This document shows positions 56,901 to 64,000 of a stretch of DNA of 64,000 bases, in pieces (the stretch's first letter is position 1; each line of letters begins with the position of its first letter). A model generated the notes under the pieces. The model was not told where the DNA came from, did no database searches, and worked only from the letters and a program-made list of their open reading frames with translations. The translations under genes and the position numbers were made by a program. This stretch comes from Microbotryum silenes-acaulis (Eukaryota > Basidiomycota > Microbotryomycetes > Microbotryales > Microbotryaceae), in NCBI GenBank assembly GCA_003665825.1, contig QPFY01000005.1:1664542-1728541 (forward strand). Reading direction: 5' to 3'.

Positions 56901-57922
56901 GGGCTCATCACCCGACGAGACTCAATGTCCTGCAGTCGAGATACCAGCATCATCTCGAGAGCGTTGCGCTCCCGAAACAGACGCCGAGACAGCTCGAGAG
57001 CTTGGACCCGAGACTCCGAGAGTACGCGCTGAAGGTCCGCGACCGGATCCCCAGACGGTGCTTGCTCAAGGAGAGGAGTGACGAACTCCTTAAACTCGGC
57101 GTGTTTGAAGGTCGACGAGTTGATGCGGGTCAGAAAATGAGCCGCCTGGGGAAGGCAGAGCTCCGCTTCGACCTCGGCACCACTTGCGCGCAGCCTAAAT
57201 GTGACCGTAACCGGTCGATGATCCGACATGGATCGAGAGATATTGTACAGAGTGGAAGCAGAAACGATCCGTCGCTCGTGTCGCCGCTGCACCAGAACAA
57301 AGTCGATGCGCGCGCGCGAAATGAGCCGGCCGTCCTTGCTGAGATGCGGGCGCGTGGTCGCCGGCGACAGTGGGTGCATGAGCCGAATGGCATCCGTGTA
57401 CGCCCCGTCGAGCCGAGACATAAGCGCGGGCCAGTGGTGGGTGTTCGGGCGGTCCACCTGTCGCACTCGATCCACCGCGGGGATAGGGCAGTCGTTGAGA
57501 TCGCCCGCGATGACCCGAATGTGAGAGGAGACGGTCGCCCGAAAGTGAAGGGAGGTGAAGAAGAGGAGGCGCTCGGCGGGTTGAACCGGAGCGTAGATAT
57601 TGTTGAGTTCGACGACGTCCGTCGAACCCCGCACATTGAAGGTGGTCACGAGTAAGCGCCCGCCAAGAGACTGACGCGTGCGACGATGACCACCGAGAAG
57701 AGGAGAAGAGCTTGGAATCAAAGTGAGGCAGTGTTGAGAAAAGTAGGCCTCGCCCTGGTGGGACTGGGCGTACTCGTGGCGTATGTGAGATTGTCGTGAT
57801 TTAGGAACATTGTGTTCCTGGAGAAGGATAGCAGAAGGGGGAGGTGTGAGCGAAGTGAAATACGAAAGAAGCAGACGACGTCGTTCAGGGGTATTGAAGC
57901 CCCTGTTGACGTTCCAGGTCAT
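56901..57922 (-). pseudogene. LINE-A#2 ORF2 endonuclease
   Basis: It holds the EEP endonuclease from MTWNVNRGFN through SDHRPVTVTF and the linker to RRVMSP, where the frame is lost. The frame is also open leftward into the flanking LTR, which is coincidental. Confidence 0.88.
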
Positions 57923-58356
57923 CCCGAGGTTGTGTGCAGGTAGCGATGACTTGACCCAATGGCGGATTCGTTTCAAGCAGCGCGGGCGTCGTGGTGTAGC
58001 CGTTTGGCGTGTGGGTGCGCACCCGCTGGTTGCAGGTTCGATGCGCTGCGAGCGCAATCTTCTTTCGATTTGTTTTATCTTTTTTGCTAGCTGAGGCGCG
58101 GCCTCAGGGTTTTTACCGGTGCTCCCGCGAGCAATCTTTTTACCCCTGAGGCGACCTCTTGGTGTAGTTTGATTTGGCTGAGTTCCCTCGGCGCCTGGGC
58201 AGTCCCTCCCTTCGGTTTCGACACCTTCCCCGGAGCCTGGTCCGCTCATCATCTTATTGGCCCCCCCCTCTCCTTGCCGATTGTTGGAATAAAGTCCGTT
58301 ATACTTGACTTCCCGCGAGCTTTTCGGTCGACACCCCTCTTCGATCGCTCCCTCGT

Positions 58357-58918
58357 TGTCAGGATGACAGCAATACTCGAAGGAAGCCCCCAAGGCTATA
58401 TGTGGGTAGAGTTGACTTGACCGGATGCTTGCCTTGTTTCAAGCATCGTCGGCGTGATGGCGTAGGCGTGAGGCGCGTGGCGCGCACTCGGTGGTTGAGG
58501 GTTCGATGCGCCCAGAGCGCAATCTTCTTTTGGTTTGTTTTATCTTTTTGTTAGCCGAGGCGCGGCTTCAGGGTTTTTACCGGTGCTCCCGCAAGCAATC
58601 CTTTTTACCCCTGAGGCGACCTCTTGGAGTGGTTGATTTGGCTAAGTCCCCTCTGTGCCTGGAGCAGTCCCTTCCTTTTTGTCTTAGCACCTTCCCCGGG
58701 AGCTTGGTCCGCTCTTCTTGTTTTGTTGCCCTTCCTCTTCTTGTCGATCGTTTGGGAATTAAGTCCGTTATACTTGATTTCCTGCGAGCCTCTCGACCGA
58801 CTCCCCTCCTCGGTTGATCCTCTGTCGACTGCCGCCGCAACAGCCGACGCTTCCTGAAATCCCACCCCCTCGCACCAACGCGTGTAGACGACGTCATCCC
58901 TGCGGACGTCGCCTGTCA
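58357..58918 (+). repeat. Gypsy-X copy 2 5' LTR (562 bp)
   Basis: It starts TGTCAGGATGACAGC and ends GACGTCGCCTGTCA. It is one base shorter than the copy 1 LTR. The following CTTTTTTCAAGTTCGGC has no TGG-type priming site. Confidence 0.93.
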
Positions 58919-59194
58919 CTTTTTTCAAGTTCGGCATTGCCGACAACGATCCGCACCTCTACAACCGCTTCGTCCCCCGCCCTGGACGAGCATTCACACC
59001 CACTCTCTGACCCTGAGTCGTCAGCCTCCTCTCCGTTGCCGAACTCATCCGCGACGAACGCGTCGCTGTCCTTCCCGACTTCTTTCACAGAGTCCGACGA
59101 CGAACGCGTTTATCCTTCCTACCCTTTCCGCCAACCGTCTCGTGTTCGTCTTCGTTCGCCCCGTAATCGCCGACGGTTGAGCCACGAGATTGCC

Positions 59195-62100
59195 ATGGCC
59201 GACGAGCGCGACATTTCCCACGCCGCCGCCGATGATCGAGACGCTCCTCTCCGCGACGAAGACCCCGGGCGCGCGAAACCGCCTAAGTCCCGCCACCACA
59301 CGCGTACCACACCGCCACCGCCCTCTCATCCCTCGAAACCCGCCTCGAGGAATCCGAAGCACGTCGTATCGACTCCGAGGAACGCGTTCAGCACTTGGAG
59401 AAGTTGGTGGAGAGTTTACTGAAAAGCTCACCTGAACCAGCTGTGGCGCGGGCCGGATTCTCTGAACCAGCCGCAGCTCGGGCCGGGGAGTTTACGCCGG
59501 TGAGATCGGTCCCCCTGGACGTCCCCCCGCACACATTTTTGGGACGTTCAGGCAATACCGCTGACCCCCTTGCTCGTACCCCTGGGGGGGAATCTTACAG
59601 CGCACGAAGGGACGGCCCTTCCCCGGCGGTGATTAGCTCTCGTTGGAGAGGGACATTACCCGACCGGGAAGGGCTCTGGACCGGGGATAACCCGGATAGG
59701 TTGGTCACTTTCACTACATTTGGGAAGTCGTACTTGTCTCTACTTTGCGACATTTCGACCACCGACCGGGTCATCCAGCTCGTGGCGACTTTATTCGTTC
59801 GTTCAACATTGCCCCAGCGCCGTCAGTCTCCGCACGACTGGGCCGTTGATACGATGACGGATGCGGTCCGGGACGAGCGACCTCATTGCTGGACGTCACT
59901 GATGACAGCAGTAGGACGTCGTTGGCCGGATCCCGGCTTTGCCGACCGAGTGTCCCAAGATTTCTACGGGTGCCGTCAGTCTGCGTCTCGTGCCTATGAC
60001 CATGTGGGCGAATGGCGTGCTCGGTACCGAGCGTTTATGCACAATAACACCAGCTTCAGCCTCTCGGCCCTTCAACTCGCCACCACCTTTTATCAATCGC
60101 TGAGTGATGGGGCTAAGCGGGAAGTGCGGGCCGGTATGCTACGGGAATATCGGGATAACTCACTTGTGACTATAGGGAGGTTCGGACGAACTGTCCCGTC
60201 CCTCGATGAGGTTACCGATTGGGCCGCCATTGCCGACGACACCAGCACGACATCAGTGGCAACCCCGCCGATTCGTACTGCGACTTATGGAGCAATTGCG
60301 AAAACGCCACGCACCGCCCCGTCCACGGCAAACGACGACGAGCGTACCCAGATCCGTCGAGCTCGATGGATGGACCGCGCCGGTAAATGGCAACAGGCCC
60401 ACCTGTGGAAGGATCGGAAGACGTGGTTCTCGCCGGCATCGGGTGGGGTACCCGCCAGCATGGCATGTTTTAATTGCGGTCAAGCCGGCCATTTCTCGCA
60501 GCATTGTACAGCGGAGCGACAATCCCCCTCGACCGTCCAAATATCAGCGATCACCTTTGCCGACATGGACGAGGACGAATGGTCGTCGGCCTCAGGTGGC
60601 GTTGAGGACCCCCAGGTGAGATTCCCCCTTCTCCTCGAGCCTGATTTGACTCGACCGTCGAGTTCCTCATCCGCCTTAGTGACGCACCGATCTTGCCCAC
60701 CCGCAGACCTAGTTGGACGAGCGAAAGACGTCGCCTTTTCTTCTTTTGAAGTTCAGACTTCATCAAGTAGCTCGCCTCCAACCGTGCCGGCAAATGATGC
60801 AGATCGACATCGTCTCGACGATAGCCGGGCTGACATCGCGTTTGACGCGGTGGAAGATGTCTTGTCTTACGCTGATGCCGCGTCGCGCTTGTGTCGTTAT
60901 TGGGGGCTGGAAGTGGTGTCGTCTCGCAAGGCGGAAAGGACTGCTTCGGTGAGCTCTCTCCAGATTCCTGTACCGTCGGGTGTGTCTCTCTTGGCGTCCG
61001 CTGCATCCCTGAGCGACATCAACGAACCCGACCGACCTGTCGAGCCAGCCATTGCGCGCGCCCGCAACGTCATCGCGTGGACGCTGCCTTCCGGAAGGGT
61101 CTTGCGATGTTTGATCGATTCTGGGTCCGAGGTGGACTTGGTGGACCAGGAGGTGGTGCGGGCCGACACGAGCTTCGCGACGGCTCGCTTGACCGCGCCG
61201 CTGCACTTGCGCCTCGGCACCCACGATAAGTCCGACCGATGTGCCGTGTTTGCCACCGCCTTCTTTTTGTCCGGCGCCCTTGACCTCGGTTTGCGACCGT
61301 TCTTCGTTTTGCCGTGTAACTGCGTACGACGCATCTTGGGGCTGCCGTTTCTTAAGGACACAGGCATGCTCATGGGTTGGGGCGCCTTCACCGTCGCGCG
61401 CCCCGGGCCTTCGCAACCCGTCGCCCAGGGTATGCACGAATGGATCGAGCCGTCACCGTAGCACCTATCTTATCCGGTTCTGCCCTTGGCTGCAATCACC
61501 CTGGGTTGCTCCCCGACGACGAGATCATTGGTCTCGAGCCGCACAACCCAATGCTCGACGTCGTTGACGATCCGGCCCTCGAGGATTTGTCTGAGTCCGA
61601 AGCACGAACACGATTGGCTGCCTTACTCGATAAATTTTCTGATGTGTTCGTAGATTCGCTACCGATGGATCGACTCCCACCGTACCGGCCAGTTAACCAC
61701 GAGATCCCGTTGATCGATCCCACCGAAAAGGTCAAGCCCCGGGTGTACCCCCTTGCCGACAAATATCGGAGCCAGTGGGCGGAACACTCAGCTAAGTACA
61801 CTCGTGGTCGATTTTGGGTTTCGGGTCCGATCGATTCTGCGGCTCCGGTCTTTGCGATTCCGAAGAAGAACTCCCAGATGGCTCGTTTCGTGATCGACCT
61901 CCGCGCGCGCAACAGCAACACCGCCAAGCGTTTTTTCGCCCATCCCGGACATGACCAATGTTCGATACGAGGTGGCTCGATCGCGCTATCGGTCCAAATT
62001 CGACGTGGCCGCGGCATTTGAGCAGGTTCGGTCATACCGGAGCACATCGATCGCACCGGCTTCGCAACGGTGACAGGCACGTACATGTCGCGGGTCATGC

Positions 62101-64000
62101 AGTTTGGTGACACCAATGCGCCCAATACCCTTAACCTCTTGACCTCGGCGATGTTCCAACCGTGTCTCTCGTTCGCCAAGATCTTTTCGACAATGTTCAC
62201 GTCCATTCCGATACCCGTCGCGCGCACTTGAGACACATCGAGATCCTGCTGATGACCTTGAGACACTACCGGTTCTACTTAGGATCCAAGAAATCCGAGT
62301 GGTTCTCAAAGTCGTTGGATTCCTTGGGCACCATCATCTCCGACGACGGCATCGAAGTCGACCCCGCCAAGTGGGCGCGTATCCGTCAGTGGCCGATCCC
62401 TTGCAACAAGTGCGACATCCAGCGTTTCCTCGGCACCGTCAATTGGATGCGAGATCACCTATCGCACCTCTCGACGATCTTGGAGCCAATCACCGCGTTG
62501 TTGGCGCAATCGACATCGTGGCGTTGGAACGAGCGAGAACAGCAGGCTTTCGATACCGTCAAGTCCCTCGTGCCAGCAACACTGCGACCGATCGACGGCG
62601 CCAAGATCACCTCGGGCGAGCACAAGATGTACCTGTTCACGGATGCCAGTCGGGTTGGCATTGGCGCTTGTCTGGCGTCCGGTCCCACCCGTTCGCAGGC
62701 CGTTCCTACGCGATTCTTTTCCGCTAAGTTCAACGGCGCTCAGCTCAACTATCATGTCACTGATAAAGAGTTCTTGGCTGTCGTCTCGGCGTGTCGGGCG
62801 TTCGAGCAGCACTTGATCGGTTATCCCTTTGTCATCGTCACCGACCATCAGGCCCTTCGCACAATAAAAACCAAAAAACTGCGCCAGACGCCTCGGCACA
62901 TCCGCATGTGTCTCGAACTCAGCCGTTTCGACTTCGAATTCGAATTCATCGCGGGCAAAAACAATTCCTTAGCCGATTCGTTGTCGCGTCTGTGGGAGGT
63001 CAAGGAGGGTTCACACGAGGATCAGGTCAAGGAGAATGAGTTGGAGGACATGTTCTTTGATGGAGAACGCCACGAATTCACTACACCCGGTGAGAGCCTC
63101 CCCGAGGAACGTCCTCCCACCTCACCATCTCCCGATCGGTTGCCTCCTGTTGATTTTGCCTCGGGCCCCAAGGCCAGGATGGTGAGGCAGGTTCTCCCGG
63201 ATACTACGCGTTCAAGGAGGAATCGCAAGACGAGGACGTGAATGGACAGGAATTAGGGAATTTGTTCTTGAAGGAAGAATGCCACGAGTTCACTACGCCC
63301 GGTGAGAGCCTCCTCGAGGAACATCCTTACACCTCACCTTCGCACGATCGGTTGCCGGCTGTTGATTGTGCCTTCGGGCCCTGGGGACACGGTTACAATG
63401 CAGGCTCTCCCGGTTCCCATCACCTCGCCGAGAACATAATGGACGCCGTCGATTTGTCTACCGGCCCCTTCCTCCTCCCATCGTCGTCAATCGAGTTCAC
63501 GCTATCGCTGCGGCCCCGGCCAACGACCCGCCCATTCCGGTCGATGCCGACGCCGACGAACTCGATTTGTTGGGAGTCGCCACCGATGAGGTCAATGAAG
63601 CCCCTGTAGTCCATCGGCCGCCTGATCCACTGCCCCAACCCTTCCTCGACACCATCATCCGAGCATACGCCAACGATTCGCAAGCCCAGGTCATCATTAC
63701 CGACCCGATATCATGGCCTATGTTTCGGGTGACCGAGGAAGGGAGGATCTTGCGTGTACATCCAGATGAGTCTCTTTCCCTGTTTGTGCCTCGTGGTCTC
63801 GCTACCGGCGTCGTCGATTCCGACAAGGTCCCGTCGCTGCGCGAGCTCGTGCTTTCGGAGATACATCGGAGCGTCGGGCACGCGGGACATCGCATCACCT
63901 TGGCCGCCATACGTCCTTTGTACTGGTGGTCGTCCATGTCTGCCGATTGCGCTGAGTTCTGCCGTTCCTGCGAAGACTGTGCCCGCGGCAAGGCGTCACT
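59195..64000 (+). pseudogene. Gypsy-X copy 2 gag-pol, multiply frameshifted
   Basis: It has the same domain order as copy 1: MADERDISH start, capsid, CFNCGQAGHFSQHC (near 60,475), CLIDSGSEVDLVD (near 61,115), reverse transcriptase with FDNVHVHSD (Asn codon 62,192-62,194), TDASRVGIGAC, and the integrase finger at the right edge. Frame breaks are at about 59,289, 61,305 and 61,325 (a compensating pair), 61,442, 61,933, 62,029, 62,188, 63,164 and 63,466. Between them it is open (longest stretch 59,395-61,461). Confidence 0.9.

Larger units (their letters stand above)
52516..57922 (-). mobile_element. LINE-A#2, 5'-truncated
   Basis: It begins in minus sense at the internal ATG of ORF2 (MTWNVNRG) and lacks ORF1 and the first six ORF2 residues. 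The 3' UTR (52,527-53,913) and 11-base A tail (52,516-52,526) are complete. It is very similar to LINE-A#1, including the same ORF2 frameshift. It lies at the LTR position equivalent to that of LINE-A#1. Confidence 0.92.
52467..58356 (+). repeat. Gypsy X' 5' LTR, split by LINE-A#2 and cut by Gypsy-X copy 2
   Basis: The pieces are 52,467-52,515 (TGTCAGGATGACGGCGG ... AAGTCCTC) and 57,923-58,356 (CCCGAGGTTG ... CTCCCTCGT). It is the same subfamily as 27,182-27,756. The last 130 or so LTR bases are missing where copy 2 entered. Confidence 0.9.
58357..64000 (+). mobile_element. Gypsy-X copy 2, Ty3/gypsy chromovirus, 5' part; continues past the right edge
   Basis: The LTR is 58,357-58,918, and gag-pol runs from 59,195 to the window edge in the integrase zinc finger. 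The inserted LTR follows CTCGT (58,352-58,356), the probable target duplication. It is close to copy 1 but with about nine single-base insertions or deletions, most in homopolymer runs. Confidence 0.92.

Overview
The window is a gene-free nest of retrotransposons. Every long open reading frame belongs to a Ty1/copia, Ty3/gypsy (chromovirus) or LINE-type element, and I see no host gene, tRNA, rRNA or CRISPR array. The GC-rich coding sequence, copia elements primed by half-tRNAs, a chromodomain gypsy and EEP-endonuclease LINEs with a CCHC ORF1 fit a fungus, most plausibly a GC-rich basidiomycete (Pucciniomycotina-like). That is an inference. A regional centromere or another heterochromatic block is the likeliest context.

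Layout. Names are local. (1) 1-22,086 is a copia-in-copia stack: Copia-A2 (minus) contains Copia-D#1 (15,151-20,195, target duplication ACCAA) and the 3' end of Copia-D#2 (to 13,461). Copia-D#2 holds Copia-E (4,000-13,082), and Copia-E was hit by Copia-A1#1 (minus, 1-3,999, runs off the left edge) and Copia-A1#2 (5,841-11,158, target duplication AGTTC). (2) 22,087-27,181 holds fragments: the end of another A2 copy, a gypsy LTR piece, a lone A2 LTR, the 5' part of Copia-F and a decayed Copia-D#3. (3) 27,182-42,684 is chromovirus Gypsy-X copy 1 (minus). Its otherwise intact 1,994-codon frame is interrupted by a solo LTR (target duplication TCATC), which is itself interrupted by full-length LINE-A#1 (28,879-36,392). 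(4) 42,685-52,159 holds LINE-A#3 (3' part) and LINE-B, the latter split by a complete young Copia-C (46,559-51,552, target duplication TCACC). (5) 52,160-58,356 holds the 3' end of Copia-D#3 in reverse, then a gypsy LTR split by LINE-A#2. (6) 58,357-64,000 is Gypsy-X copy 2, running off the right edge.

How parts relate. Four copia families (A, D, E, F) carry, right after the 5' LTR, the complement of the 5' half of a bacterial/mitochondrial-type initiator tRNA-Met. The families differ at the wobble base of that tRNA copy. Copia-C instead has the ordinary CCA-end priming site. LINE-A has entered two diverged gypsy LTRs at the same nucleotide position. The two halves of Copia-D#3, with matching TATTC duplications, lie 25 kb apart in opposite orientation and mark an inversion between gypsy copies. 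Best candidates for working elements are Copia-A1#1 (frame open over all 1,179 visible codons) and LINE-A#1 (one frameshift).
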